Positions 26,080 through 35,357 of a stretch of DNA of 64,000 nt are shown in pieces. A program made the position numbers and the translations under genes. The stretch comes from Ga0077555 sp050187415 (lineage in GTDB: Bacteria; Pseudomonadota; Alphaproteobacteria; Rhizobiales; Hyphomicrobiaceae), in assembly GCA_050187415.1 (NCBI GenBank), contig JBFWXN010000012.1, positions 25,867-89,866 on the forward strand, written 5' to 3'. The notes beneath the pieces were generated by a model that did not search any database, had not been told where the DNA came from, and saw only the letters and a list, made by a program, of their open reading frames with translations. Position 1 is the stretch's first letter. Each line of letters begins with the position of its first letter.

Positions 26080-27876
26080 TTGGCCGCAGCGGAAGTCAAT
26101 TTCGAGGCCTTCATCGATCCCCTCCTGGTCCTGGGGACGGCCGGGATTGTGGTGCCGATCGTCCGTCACCTCGGGATCAGCCCTGTTCTCGGCTATCTGG
26201 CGGCTGGCGCGATCATCGGTCCGCTTGGCCTCGGCTCGCTGAAGTATGAATGGCCGCTACTGCGATGGCTTACGATCCGCGATGCCCAGAACGTCGCCGG
26301 TATCGCGGAATTCGGCGTGGTGTTTCTGCTGTTCCTGATCGGTCTTGAACTTTCGGTGGCACGCCTCTCGACGATGCGGCGGCTGGTGTTCGGCCTGGGC
26401 GGACTGCAGGTGGTGCTCACCTCCGCCGTTCTTGCGACAATATTGATGCTCGTCGGGGCAAATGCGGCAGCCGCGGTCGTCGTCGGGCTATGCTTTGCGC
26501 TGTCGTCGACGGCGATCGTGCTCGAGGTGCTGTCGGAGCAGCGGCGGCTTGCAACGAGCGCGGGGCGGGCCGCCTTTTCCGTGCTGCTTGCGCAGGACCT
26601 CGCGGTCATACCCTTGTTCTTACTCATCGGGGCGCTTGGCGTTTCGGAGAGCGGCTCCGGTTCGGGATCCGTTTTTGGCGGGATCGCAACGGCGCTGGGG
26701 CAGGCCTCGCTGGCGTTGCTGGTGATCGTCGCCGCAGGCCGTTATCTGCTCCGCCCGTTGCTGCGGTTTGTCGCGACCACGGGTGCGGCAGAGCTGTTCA
26801 TCGCGGCGACGCTTTTGGTCGTCGTCGGCTCAGGCGTGGCGGCGGCGATGGCGGGGCTTTCGATGGCTCTTGGCTCATTTGTCGCGGGTCTGATGCTCGC
26901 AGAGACCGAGTACCGCAAGCACATCGAGGCCATTGTCGAGCCCTTCAAGGCACTTCTGCTCGGCATGTTCTTTTTTACGATCGGCATGCGCATCGACCTG
27001 CGCGCGGTGATTGCGAACCCTTGGGAAATGGCGATCGCTGTCATCCTCTTGATCTCGCTCAAGGCGGCAATCGCGTTCGGTCTGATGCGATTGTTCAAGC
27101 TGTCCCGCGCCGTCGCTTGCGAGGCCGGCCCGATGCTCGGCCCAGGCGGAGAATTTGCGTTTGTCGGCATTGGGCTTGCCAATGCAGCGCATATCGTCAA
27201 CGACGCGATCGCCAGCTTCGCTTTCGCCGTTACCGCCCTGGGCATGGCGCTTATCCCGAGCCTTCACAGTCTTGGGCGAAGAGCTGCAGGCCAGGCCGTC
27301 GAACCGGTGCCCGCCGGACTGGCGTTGCCGGAATTGGGCGAGGCGAACCACACCATCGTAGTGGGCTACGGCCGGGTCGGGCGCATCGTCGCCAATATGC
27401 TCGAACGCCACGGCCAATCCTACGTCGCGACGGACAGCGATATCTCGACGGTCTCCGGCGAGCGGCGGCGCGGACGGCCGGTCTACTACGGCAATGCCAC
27501 GGAGCCTGGCTATCTGGAGCGGTGCGGGCTCGATCGTGCGCGAGCCCTCGTGCTCACCATCCACGACCAGAAGGCGATCGATGCGATCGTCGAGCGCGTC
27601 AGGGCCGAGCGGCCGGAACTCGCTATTGTCGCACGCGCCCGTGATGCGGATCACGCGCGTCATCTCTATGCGATCGGCGTGACGGATGCGGTGCCGGAGA
27701 CGATCGAGGCCAGCTTGCAGTTGTCCGAAGCCGTCCTGGTGGGGATTGGCGTCGCGACCGGTCCCGTCGTTGCCTCGATCCACGAGCGTCGCGACGAGTT
27801 CCGCCACGAGTTGCAGGAGGCGGCGCAGAGCGCGGGACGCGCGCCGAGCCGCTCGATCCGTCCCTCCGCCCGCTAG
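26080..27876 (+). CDS. Kef-type cation:proton antiporter with TrkA-N domain
   Basis: 598 residues from TTG 26080, chosen because AGGGAG sits six bases upstream and homologues begin close to this point; an upstream ATG (26038) in frame has no good site. The first ~385 residues are an Na/H-exchanger-type membrane domain of about 12 spans. A Rossmann RCK/TrkA-N domain follows (TIVVGYGRVGRIVANML..., residues ~425-540). This is the KefB/KefC/YbaL architecture for K+ efflux, usually gated by nucleotide or thiol ligands. It stands 147 bp after the hydrolase operon. Its stop shares the CTAG sequence with the stop of the convergent ligase gene. Confidence 0.92.
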   Translation: MAAAEVNFEAFIDPLLVLGTAGIVVPIVRHLGISPVLGYLAAGAIIGPLGLGSLKYEWPLLRWLTIRDAQNVAGIAEFGVVFLLFLIGLELSVARLSTMRRLVFGLGGLQVVLTSAVLATILMLVGANAAAAVVVGLCFALSSTAIVLEVLSEQRRLATSAGRAAFSVLLAQDLAVIPLFLLIGALGVSESGSGSGSVFGGIATALGQASLALLVIVAAGRYLLRPLLRFVATTGAAELFIAATLLVVVGSGVAAAMAGLSMALGSFVAGLMLAETEYRKHIEAIVEPFKALLLGMFFFTIGMRIDLRAVIANPWEMAIAVILLISLKAAIAFGLMRLFKLSRAVACEAGPMLGPGGEFAFVGIGLANAAHIVNDAIASFAFAVTALGMALIPSLHSLGRRAAGQAVEPVPAGLALPELGEANHTIVVGYGRVGRIVANMLERHGQSYVATDSDISTVSGERRRGRPVYYGNATEPGYLERCGLDRARALVLTIHDQKAIDAIVERVRAERPELAIVARARDADHARHLYAIGVTDAVPETIEASLQLSEAVLVGIGVATGPVVASIHERRDEFRHELQEAAQSAGRAPSRSIRPSAR

Positions 27877-29165
27877 TGATGCTCGCTCAGGCCTCCGCGT
27901 TCGCGACTGAGACGCGTGAGACCCGCGGATGGGTTCGCCGCTCCCATAAGGCCCCAGGCGAGCGCGAGGAGAATATAGAAGTGCCGCCAGTGATCAGTGT
28001 CGATGACGAAGCCTTCGAGCACATTGCCGAGCAGGGCGCTGAGCACGATCAGGAACAGCGGTCGCGTCGGCGTTCCCCGCAGGACGTGCCGGAACGCGAT
28101 CCCGACTGTCGAGACAACCGCGGCAATATAAAGTAGGCCGCCGAGCCAGCCGGCATTCAGGAACATCGACAGGTAGACGTTGTGGACGTCCTCGTGATGG
28201 TAGTGCTCGCTGAATTGTTTGGCGCCGAGGCCGAAGGGATTGTCGAGAATCAGGGCCACGGCCTTGGCCTGCCCACCGAAGCGACCCTGCGGACCAACGT
28301 CATAGCCTTGGGTCAGGCTGGAGCGCTCGGCGAGAAGTTTCGCGACCTGGTCGATCTGGAGCGCCGCGACGAACGCGGCGACCGCAAGAGCGATGCCGAT
28401 AGCAGCAAGCAGCACAAGACGCGTTCGAGCTTCTGGCGTTCCGACAATGACCAGCGTGAGGGCACCGTATAGCAGGATTGCGACGGCCAGGTTGAACCAG
28501 GCGCCGCGCGAGAAGCTCAGCAGCACCGCGCCGACCAGAAGTCCGAGACCCGCCAGACATGCCGCGGGCCAGCGGCTCTCGCGGTAGATCAAGCGGTGGC
28601 CGAGATAGAGAATGGCGGGGACCAGGAACGGGCCGAGCACATTCGGGTCCTTGAATGTACCTGCTGCCCGACCATAGAGCGTAAATAGGTCGAAGGCACC
28701 CGGTGCGAGGCTGAAGTAGCCGATGAGGGCGGCGGCTGCGGCGACAAGCGCTGCCAGCACCCAGGCGCCGAAGATCAGACGAGTGTGCGCGGCAGGACGC
28801 AGTGCGACGAAGGCCGCAAGCACCAGGAAGGCGGCATAGAGATAGAACGACACGGCGGTGTGGCGCGCGGAATCGCCGATCTCACGCGACATGCCGGATG
28901 CGATCAGCGCCCCGATGCCGCAGCCCAGCCACAGAAGGAGCTGCAGCAGCATGCCGGGCGCATAGCGTTGCAGGCCCACAAGCGGCAACAAAAGCACCAG
29001 TCCAAGCATGAGAACGTCGACCGGCGCCGGCTCGCTGAAGACGATGCCCGACGCCGCTATTGCCATGAAAACGCCGACGCGTCCCAAGCTTGCGACACTG
29101 ACCAGAAAGCCATGCGCCGGCGCAGCCGTGTCGTGCGCGTGCCGCAAGCTGGCGACGTTGCCCAT
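27873..29165 (-). CDS. O-antigen ligase/polymerase family membrane protein (ExoQ/Wzy-like)
   Basis: 430 residues with about 11 hydrophobic spans and a large periplasmic loop near the C-terminus (DNPFGLGAKQFSEHYHHEDVHNVYLSMFLNAGW) containing the H-x-x-x-N-x-x-L-type Wzy_C motif. Likely polymerises or ligates exopolysaccharide repeat units on the periplasmic side. Last gene of the minus-strand operon wza-GT4-priming transferase-ligase, 23 bases after its neighbour. Confidence 0.88.
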   Translation of the reverse strand: MGNVASLRHAHDTAAPAHGFLVSVASLGRVGVFMAIAASGIVFSEPAPVDVLMLGLVLLLPLVGLQRYAPGMLLQLLLWLGCGIGALIASGMSREIGDSARHTAVSFYLYAAFLVLAAFVALRPAAHTRLIFGAWVLAALVAAAAALIGYFSLAPGAFDLFTLYGRAAGTFKDPNVLGPFLVPAILYLGHRLIYRESRWPAACLAGLGLLVGAVLLSFSRGAWFNLAVAILLYGALTLVIVGTPEARTRLVLLAAIGIALAVAAFVAALQIDQVAKLLAERSSLTQGYDVGPQGRFGGQAKAVALILDNPFGLGAKQFSEHYHHEDVHNVYLSMFLNAGWLGGLLYIAAVVSTVGIAFRHVLRGTPTRPLFLIVLSALLGNVLEGFVIDTDHWRHFYILLALAWGLMGAANPSAGLTRLSRERGGLSEHH

Positions 29166-29188
29166 GTCGAGGGGTTCCCTCTTTCAGC

Positions 29189-30691
29189 TCAGTACGCGTT
29201 TTCGGATTTGAACAGCGCGATCGGGGTTTGGGCGAGAATGTAGACATCGAGCAGCATCGACCAGTTCTCGATGTATTCGAGGTCGGATGCGATCCGCGCC
29301 TTGAGCTTGTCCTCGGTGTCCGTCTCACCGCGCCAGCCACGGATCTGTGCGAGGCCGGTGATGCCGGGTTTGACCTTGTGGCGCGCAAAATAGCCATCGG
29401 CAACCTCGTGGTAGAGGCGGTCGGCCGCCTTGGCGTGGAGAGCGTGCGGCCGAGGCCCGACGAGGGAGAGCGTTCCGGTGAGCACATTGAAAAGCTGAGG
29501 CAACTCGTCGAGCGACGTCTTGCGGATGATGCGGCCAACCCGCGTGACGCGCGGATCCCCCTTCGTCACCAGGCGATTGGCCGTCGCGTCCGACTGATCG
29601 ACGTACATCGAACGGAACTTCCAGACGTCGATCGGCTCGTTGTTGAAGCCGAGGCGCTTCTGGCGGAACAGTGCGGGCCCCTTGCTGTCGAGACGCACAG
29701 CCAGTCCGACGAGCAGCAGGACAGGCGAGAGGGCAAGCAGCGCGAGACTTGCAACGACACGGTCGAATGCGGCCTTGAGGAGCCGGTCCCAATCGTCGAG
29801 AGGACGATCCACCACGTCGAGCAGCGGCACCGAGCCGACGTGGCTATACGCCCTGGGACTGAAGCGAAGGGCGCTGGCGTGCGCCGCGAGACGAATGTCG
29901 ATTGGAAGCACCCAGATGGTCTTCAGGATCTCGAGCAGCCGGCGCTCCGCCGTGACGGGCAGGGAAAGGATCAGCAGATCGATGTCATCGCTGCGGCAGA
30001 AGGCGATCAGCTGATTGATATTGCCGAGCAACGGATAACCCGCGAGTTTAGCGAGGACGCGGTCGGATCCGCGGTCGTCGAATACGCCGGCAATTCGAAC
30101 GTCACTGCCCTTGTCAGCCTCGATCTGGGCGACGAGGCTGGCTCCGGCTTCGCCGGCACCGAAAACCACGGCGCGCCGGTTGAGGCGGCCCTGCTCCGTC
30201 AGGTGCCGCACGGCCAGCCGGGCCGCCGCGCGGCAGCACATCACTGAAATGAGCCCGCTGACAAGCCAGACCATCAGCCAAACGCGTGAGAATTCCTGGC
30301 CGAATTTCAGCAGGAAGACCGCACCGAGCAACAGGCCGATCGCGGATGTCCACGTCATGACGGTCCGCAGGAGATGCCGCACCGGCGAACGAAGACTTGG
30401 CGTCGAGTAGAGTCCGGTTCGCTCGGCGATGAAAACGCCCGCCAAGGCCGTCGCGAGGATCGCGATGACGTAGTGCTTGGCGAGGGCATCTTCCGCACCG
30501 ACCCATGCCATTGCCGTGACGAAGCCGGTAATGACAAGCATCGCCAACTCGGCTGATCCCGCCATGCCCGCCACCAGAAGTGGAGAAATGCGCCCCCTGC
30601 GTTGATCGCGTGTCGACCGCTGGGCGCTGGCTGCGGCAAGGGCGTGTTCGAGTGAGGCGCTCGAGATTGTGCGGCTCGGAATGTGGAGCAT
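29189..30691 (-). CDS. Undecaprenyl-phosphate sugar phosphotransferase (WcaJ/ExoY family)
   Basis: 500 residues from the ATG at 30691. About five membrane spans come first, then a Rossmann-like region (RRAVVFGAGEAGASLVAQI), then a bacterial sugar-transferase domain (from about residue 300) with FRQKRLGFNNEPIDVWKFRS, VGRIIRKTSLDELPQLFNVL and SLVGPRPHA. It transfers a sugar-1-phosphate to undecaprenyl phosphate and so primes repeat-unit synthesis at the inner membrane. The sugar is probably glucose or galactose. The upstream 43 in-frame codons are probably untranslated. Confidence 0.93.
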   Translation of the reverse strand: MLHIPSRTISSASLEHALAAASAQRSTRDQRRGRISPLLVAGMAGSAELAMLVITGFVTAMAWVGAEDALAKHYVIAILATALAGVFIAERTGLYSTPSLRSPVRHLLRTVMTWTSAIGLLLGAVFLLKFGQEFSRVWLMVWLVSGLISVMCCRAAARLAVRHLTEQGRLNRRAVVFGAGEAGASLVAQIEADKGSDVRIAGVFDDRGSDRVLAKLAGYPLLGNINQLIAFCRSDDIDLLILSLPVTAERRLLEILKTIWVLPIDIRLAAHASALRFSPRAYSHVGSVPLLDVVDRPLDDWDRLLKAAFDRVVASLALLALSPVLLLVGLAVRLDSKGPALFRQKRLGFNNEPIDVWKFRSMYVDQSDATANRLVTKGDPRVTRVGRIIRKTSLDELPQLFNVLTGTLSLVGPRPHALHAKAADRLYHEVADGYFARHKVKPGITGLAQIRGWRGETDTEDKLKARIASDLEYIENWSMLLDVYILAQTPIALFKSENAY

Positions 30692-30889
30692 AGCGGCTGG
30701 GCCTGCTTCGGATGATTGAGACGTCGCTAGGCCAGGAGCACATCGCGTGCCAACATCGTGTCGATGGCAAGATGCAGAAAGCGGCCATTCTCCGAGCTTG
30801 GCCCGTCCGCGCTGTATCAATCCGGCACACGGGCCGGCACATGGAAACGGATCATTTGTGTGGAATGGGCACGGACAATCCGGTGCCGC

Positions 30890-32062
30890 TCAGGCCGGCT
30901 GCCGAGCACCCGACGGCGCCGGACGCTCCTGCAGCCGATGCGCCTCGGCCTCCGAATAGCAGCCAAGTACATCATCGGTCATTCGGGCCACCGTGAAGCG
31001 GCTGGCCACGGCAAGCTTGAGCCGGGACGCGCGACTGCGCGCCTCGCCCGCATCTTCGAGCATGTGCCGCATCGCATTGGCCAGGGCAATGGGATCCCCC
31101 GGTGGGACCAGCGGCGTGTCGGTGCCGTCCACGATTTCGGAAACGCCGCCCACGTCGGAGGCAATCAAGGGCAATCCCGCGCCCGCGGCCTCCAGGGCGA
31201 CGTAGGGGAGACTTTCCGCGCGGGACGGCATCACGAGCGCGCGGCCAAGCTTGAACGCATCGTGAGCCGGCAGGGCTCCGGCGAAGGAGATCGATGCTTC
31301 CAGGCCGCGGTTGCGGACGTCGTCGCGAAACCGCACACCATCGGCACCCGCGCCGACGATCGTCACGCGACAGGGGCGTTCCGCAGAAAGAATGGCGGTT
31401 GCCTCGATCAAGACATCGACGCCTTTGAGCATACGCAACTCGCCGACAAAGACGAAGTCGCCGGCCTGGCAGTCGGGCTCGATCGCCCGGAGCTCTTCCG
31501 GCCTCAGACCGTTGTGAACGACCCGCACCGGGCAGCCTGGCTTGCCGACGTTGCGTTCGAATGTTCGAGCTGCAAATGCACTTTCGAACAGCATGCCCCC
31601 CGTCTTGCGAGCCAATATGCGCTCGGCCGTCATGAAGACGCGGCCCTTCAGGCTCTTGGGATGGTAATGCAGGCTGCCGCCGTGCGGCGTGTAGATCGAG
31701 ACTGCGGTTCTGCCTCTCCGGCGCATCCATTCCGCGGCGAGACGCGCGTAAACGCCACCTTTGGCTCCGTGTCCGTGCAATATGTCGGCCTGCATGGCGA
31801 ACGCATGTCGACGTGTCGCGAGCGTTGCGGCGATGTCGCCGAAACCCGGCTCACGCGGCATGGACAGGCGCGTCACGCCAAGTTCGAGGTCGCCGTCCAG
31901 ATCTCGAAGCAATACGTCGGTCAGTGGATCGCTCGAATCGGCATCGCAGACGATACCGACGGCGTGCCCTCGGCGCGTTTGTTCGCGAGACAGATCTCGA
32001 ACGTGGCGGAAAAGGCCACCGACCGGTGCCCTGAGGCAGTGCACAATGCGATAGCCAGCCAC
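30890..32062 (-). CDS. Glycosyltransferase family 4
   Basis: 390 residues, GT-B fold. The N-terminal acceptor domain opens IVHCLRAPVGGLFRHVRDL; the C-terminal nucleotide-sugar site has VGELRMLKGVDVLIEA and SRAESLPYVALEAAGAGLPLIA (the E-x7-E type motif). It adds a sugar to the lipid-linked exopolysaccharide unit on the cytoplasmic face. Only one glycosyltransferase is seen in this locus, fewer than a typical repeat unit needs, so others must lie elsewhere. It sits 39 bases after the Wza-like gene. Confidence 0.92.
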   Translation of the reverse strand: MAGYRIVHCLRAPVGGLFRHVRDLSREQTRRGHAVGIVCDADSSDPLTDVLLRDLDGDLELGVTRLSMPREPGFGDIAATLATRRHAFAMQADILHGHGAKGGVYARLAAEWMRRRGRTAVSIYTPHGGSLHYHPKSLKGRVFMTAERILARKTGGMLFESAFAARTFERNVGKPGCPVRVVHNGLRPEELRAIEPDCQAGDFVFVGELRMLKGVDVLIEATAILSAERPCRVTIVGAGADGVRFRDDVRNRGLEASISFAGALPAHDAFKLGRALVMPSRAESLPYVALEAAGAGLPLIASDVGGVSEIVDGTDTPLVPPGDPIALANAMRHMLEDAGEARSRASRLKLAVASRFTVARMTDDVLGCYSEAEAHRLQERPAPSGARQPA

Positions 32063-32101
32063 GCTCTGCTCACTCGTTACGCATGGGTTCGGATGCGCTT
32101 G

Positions 32102-32788
32102 TTAGAAAAAGCGCTCGTAGACGAGCAGCGTGTCGCCGGCCGCAACGACGTAGTCGTCCGGCACGTCCAGCGTCTCGACCAAGCCGTTTATGCGCCGCGT
32201 GATCTGAATTTTGCGTTTATCGGCGCGCTCGGAATATCCACCCGCGATGGCGACGGCGGTGCGCACGGTCATGCCATTGACGTAAGGGTACTGCCCCGCG
32301 GTCCGGACCTCGCCGAGAATGAAGAACGGCCGGTTCTGCACGATATCGACCGTAACTTCGGGGTCTTTGACGTATTTCGTTCCAAGCCGCGCCTTGATCC
32401 GGGCCTCGAGCTGGTATGTCGTCAGTCCGCGCGCAGGCACGCGCCCGATGAGCGGAATGCTGATCGCGCCGCCATGATCGACCGAGTAGAGGCGCGACAG
32501 GTTCGGCTGGCCGTAGACGAAGACCCGGAGCCGGTCGCCAGTGTCGAGCAAATAGGGGCCATCCGTCTCGGCCACCGCTCGGGGGCCGCCGAGGCTCACG
32601 GGAACGACGGTCGGATCGGTAACCACATGGTAAGCGACATCGGAGCCGCCAGCGTCTTGCGCCATCGTCGACCAGCCATCGGTCACGTCGCGACGGTCGG
32701 CGATTTCGGTCGCCCAGTCGTCGACATGGGCACATCCCGACAACAGCATCGCGACAAGGCAGGCGGCAAGCAGGGAACGCAACGGCAT
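32102..32788 (-). CDS. Polysaccharide export lipoprotein (Wza/OPX family)
   Basis: 228 residues from the ATG at 32788, which has GAGGG upstream and yields a lipoprotein signal (MPLRSLLAACLVAMLLSGCA, lipobox LSGC). The Poly_export domain (YLLDTGDRLRVFVYGQPNLS... GAISIPLIGRVPARGLT) and a following SLBB-type segment (GEVRTAGQYPYVNGMTVRTA) are clear. Shorter than E. coli Wza (379), in the ExoF-like small OPX size range, so it may lack the outer-membrane helical barrel. It heads the minus-strand operon and diverges from the co-polymerase gene across 197 bp. Confidence 0.92.
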   Translation of the reverse strand: MPLRSLLAACLVAMLLSGCAHVDDWATEIADRRDVTDGWSTMAQDAGGSDVAYHVVTDPTVVPVSLGGPRAVAETDGPYLLDTGDRLRVFVYGQPNLSRLYSVDHGGAISIPLIGRVPARGLTTYQLEARIKARLGTKYVKDPEVTVDIVQNRPFFILGEVRTAGQYPYVNGMTVRTAVAIAGGYSERADKRKIQITRRINGLVETLDVPDDYVVAAGDTLLVYERFF

Positions 32789-32985
32789 CGATCGACCCTC
32801 GCACACATAATCAGCGCGCGAAGATTAGGCCGTGGGCGGTTAAGAAAGTTTGAGCGCGTGTGCTGTTGTGGCCGCCGCGATGGGTCCGTTTAAGGGAATC
32901 GTTACATCCGCCTGCTCAAATCCGGCACAACAAGACGTCCTCGCGGGGCCGACGGCCCACCATGCAAATGTGACCGGAAGCCACG

Positions 32986-35181
32986 ATGCGCGCACGCTTA
33001 GAAGATCCCCAGGGTCACATCGACATTTCAACATTACCGTCGATCCTGAGGCGGAGCGCCGGCCGGCTTGCGCTGGCGGCAATTGCCGTCGGAAGCATTA
33101 CCTACGGCGCTTTGTTGCTCGTGCCTTCGCGCTACTCGTCCGAAACCCAGGTTCGAATCGGGGCCAATTCGGTCCCGGACGTCACGCGCGGCGCAGCAAG
33201 TGCTGAATCGGTCGCACTCAGTGTCGATCGTGAAGCCATTGCAAGCCGTGTCCAGGAACTCCGGTCGCCGGACCTCGCCAAAAAGCTGGCGTCCGAGTTG
33301 CGGCTCGCAACACGGCCCGAGTTCAACAGTGCGCTCGATGCGGGCGGACTGCTTGGCGGCTTGATGCGCGCCGTCGGGCTCGCCGGTTCACGTCCGGGCG
33401 AAAGCGAGGAAGAGCGCGTTCTCGCAGCGTACTATCGCGCCTTGCAAGTATATCAGGTGAAAGACACCCGCGTCATCACGCTGAACTTCACCGCACGAGA
33501 TAGCCAACTTGCCGCGCAAGCAGCAAACCGGCTGGTCGAACTGTACCAGGCATGGCTGCGCGAGCGGGGCGCGACCGAAACATCCGACGCCAACGCTTGG
33601 TTGGTGCCGGAAATAGCCAAGCGGACAAGGGAGCTTTCCGCGGCGGAGTCCGCCGTGGAGCGGTTTCGCTCGACGGCCAATCTCTACCGCGGTGGTGGAA
33701 GCCGGCCGGGGGATCTCGCACAACAGCAGCTTGTCGATCTTGCAAGTGAATTGACAAAGATGAGGGCGCAGCGCAGCGAAGTCGAGGCGCGCGCGCAGGC
33801 CGCGCGCGACCTGATGAGTCGCGGCGTGCCGGACGCGATTCCGGATGTCCAAAAGTCGCCGGTCATTCAAGCGCTCATCGCGCAGCGCGTGCGCGCGGAA
33901 CGCGATTATGCCGAGGCCGCGACCCAGCTCCTGCCGGCCCATCCGCGTATGAAGCAACTGGCGGCCAACGTGGCAGACGTCCGCCGGCAGATCCAGCGCG
34001 AAGCCGGGGCGGTCGTCAGCGGTCTCGAGCGCGAAGCGCAGGCGCTCGCCCTTCGGGAAGAGCTGCAGAAGCGGACCATGGCAGAGGCGAAGTCGGGCCT
34101 CGGCAGCAACGCGGCCGATCGCGTGCGGCTTGCCCAGCTCGAGGACGAGGTCAGCGCCAAGCGGCGCGAGCTCGAGGGGCTGCGGCAGCGTTACGAATCG
34201 AGTCGCTCTCGCGGAACCAGCCTGGCGGTGCCGGTCGAAGTGCAGGTGATAGCCACGGCTCGCCCATCGAGCCGCCCCTCGTGGCCCAATCGCCTGCAGA
34301 TTGCGCTGTTGGCAGCGGCCGCGACGTTTGTGCTGGGCCTCGTCGGGGTATTGTTTCGGGAGCTCTTGTCGGCAGGGAGCCGGAAAGCAGGCATGGTGCC
34401 GTTCCGCGACCATCGCCAAACCTCGACGCCGGTGAGGCCGGCGGCCCAATCCGGTCGCCATGCAACCGGTGCATCTGCTGAGACGGAGGATGACGCTCAA
34501 CCCGAAGGATTGGCGCTCCACTCCGTTGAGGCCGTCGCACAGCGGCTGATGACGAATTCTGCCGTCCAGAGCGGGTATCGCACGTTGATTGTCGGCGAAG
34601 AAGGCCGGGGAGACCCTCGCGAAAAGGCGAGCGAGCTGGCTGGCGCGCTGGCACGAGCCGGGCGTAAAGTCGTTCTCGTGGACTGGAGCTTGGATGGAAT
34701 GGGGGCGTCGGGAGGTCTCGGCATCGCCGCCTCACCAGGCTTTACCGACGTCGTGACGGGATCGGTCGCATTCGAGGACGCGATCCGTTCGCTTCCCGGC
34801 AGTGACGTTCATATTCTGCCGTGCGGGAATGCCTGGACGGACGGCGTCGAGGCCCTCGGCGCGGATCGGATGAATCTTGTGCTCGATGCGTTGGACGAGA
34901 TTTATTCCGACGTGATCATCACCGGAGGGTACGATGCGGCCCGCGACTTTTTCCGCGCAATCGAGGGGCGCGTCGATGCCGGTGTGCTGGTGAGCATTGG
35001 TGACGCAGCGACGCGGCCGTCGTTTGGAGGAAGCGCCGGCCGAAGGCTTTTGGGTTTCGACGTGACCGAGATTGATATCATTCATTGGCAAGACGTGAGC
35101 GCCGAGCCGGCCGCTCGCCCGCTCGGACGCCGTGGCTCCCGCGCCGCCGCCGCGTCGAAAATGCTATCTTCAGCAAGATAG
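32986..35181 (+). CDS. Wzc/GumC-like polysaccharide co-polymerase with degenerate kinase domain
   Basis: 731 residues. A Wzz domain lies between membrane spans at about 27-48 and 432-452, with a long coiled-coil periplasmic part (residues ~170-400) and the GNVR-like region before span two. After residue ~510 comes a domain resembling the BY-kinase ATPase: GYRTLIVGEEGRGDPREKA at the Walker A position, then VVLVDWSLDG at Walker A', SPGFTDVVTG and DVIITGGYDA. The P-loop lacks the G-K-(S/T) core and the C-terminal tail has no tyrosine cluster, so autophosphorylation looks impossible. It probably sets chain length and partners the Wza-like exporter transcribed divergently. Confidence 0.9.
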   Translation: MRARLEDPQGHIDISTLPSILRRSAGRLALAAIAVGSITYGALLLVPSRYSSETQVRIGANSVPDVTRGAASAESVALSVDREAIASRVQELRSPDLAKKLASELRLATRPEFNSALDAGGLLGGLMRAVGLAGSRPGESEEERVLAAYYRALQVYQVKDTRVITLNFTARDSQLAAQAANRLVELYQAWLRERGATETSDANAWLVPEIAKRTRELSAAESAVERFRSTANLYRGGGSRPGDLAQQQLVDLASELTKMRAQRSEVEARAQAARDLMSRGVPDAIPDVQKSPVIQALIAQRVRAERDYAEAATQLLPAHPRMKQLAANVADVRRQIQREAGAVVSGLEREAQALALREELQKRTMAEAKSGLGSNAADRVRLAQLEDEVSAKRRELEGLRQRYESSRSRGTSLAVPVEVQVIATARPSSRPSWPNRLQIALLAAAATFVLGLVGVLFRELLSAGSRKAGMVPFRDHRQTSTPVRPAAQSGRHATGASAETEDDAQPEGLALHSVEAVAQRLMTNSAVQSGYRTLIVGEEGRGDPREKASELAGALARAGRKVVLVDWSLDGMGASGGLGIAASPGFTDVVTGSVAFEDAIRSLPGSDVHILPCGNAWTDGVEALGADRMNLVLDALDEIYSDVIITGGYDAARDFFRAIEGRVDAGVLVSIGDAATRPSFGGSAGRRLLGFDVTEIDIIHWQDVSAEPAARPLGRRGSRAAAASKMLSSAR

Positions 35182-35357
35182 CTCCAGCCCCGACGCGGGC
35201 AAACAGAGCTGAATAATCGTCGAGCGCCGCTGCGTGGCATGCGGGGACGCTCGATGCCGTGATGCGTTTCAGTCGCGCCTGATCAGGACATGCTTGCAGG
35301 TGGCCATGCTCGGGTCTTGGGCGCACGCGGTCTCGCGTGCCCCCAGAGCCCAGAGCC

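Noticed and set aside
30758..32893. 711-codon plus-strand frame across the GT4 and Wza-like genes
   Set aside because: Antisense shadow of glycosyltransferase and export genes whose motifs are unmistakable on the other strand.
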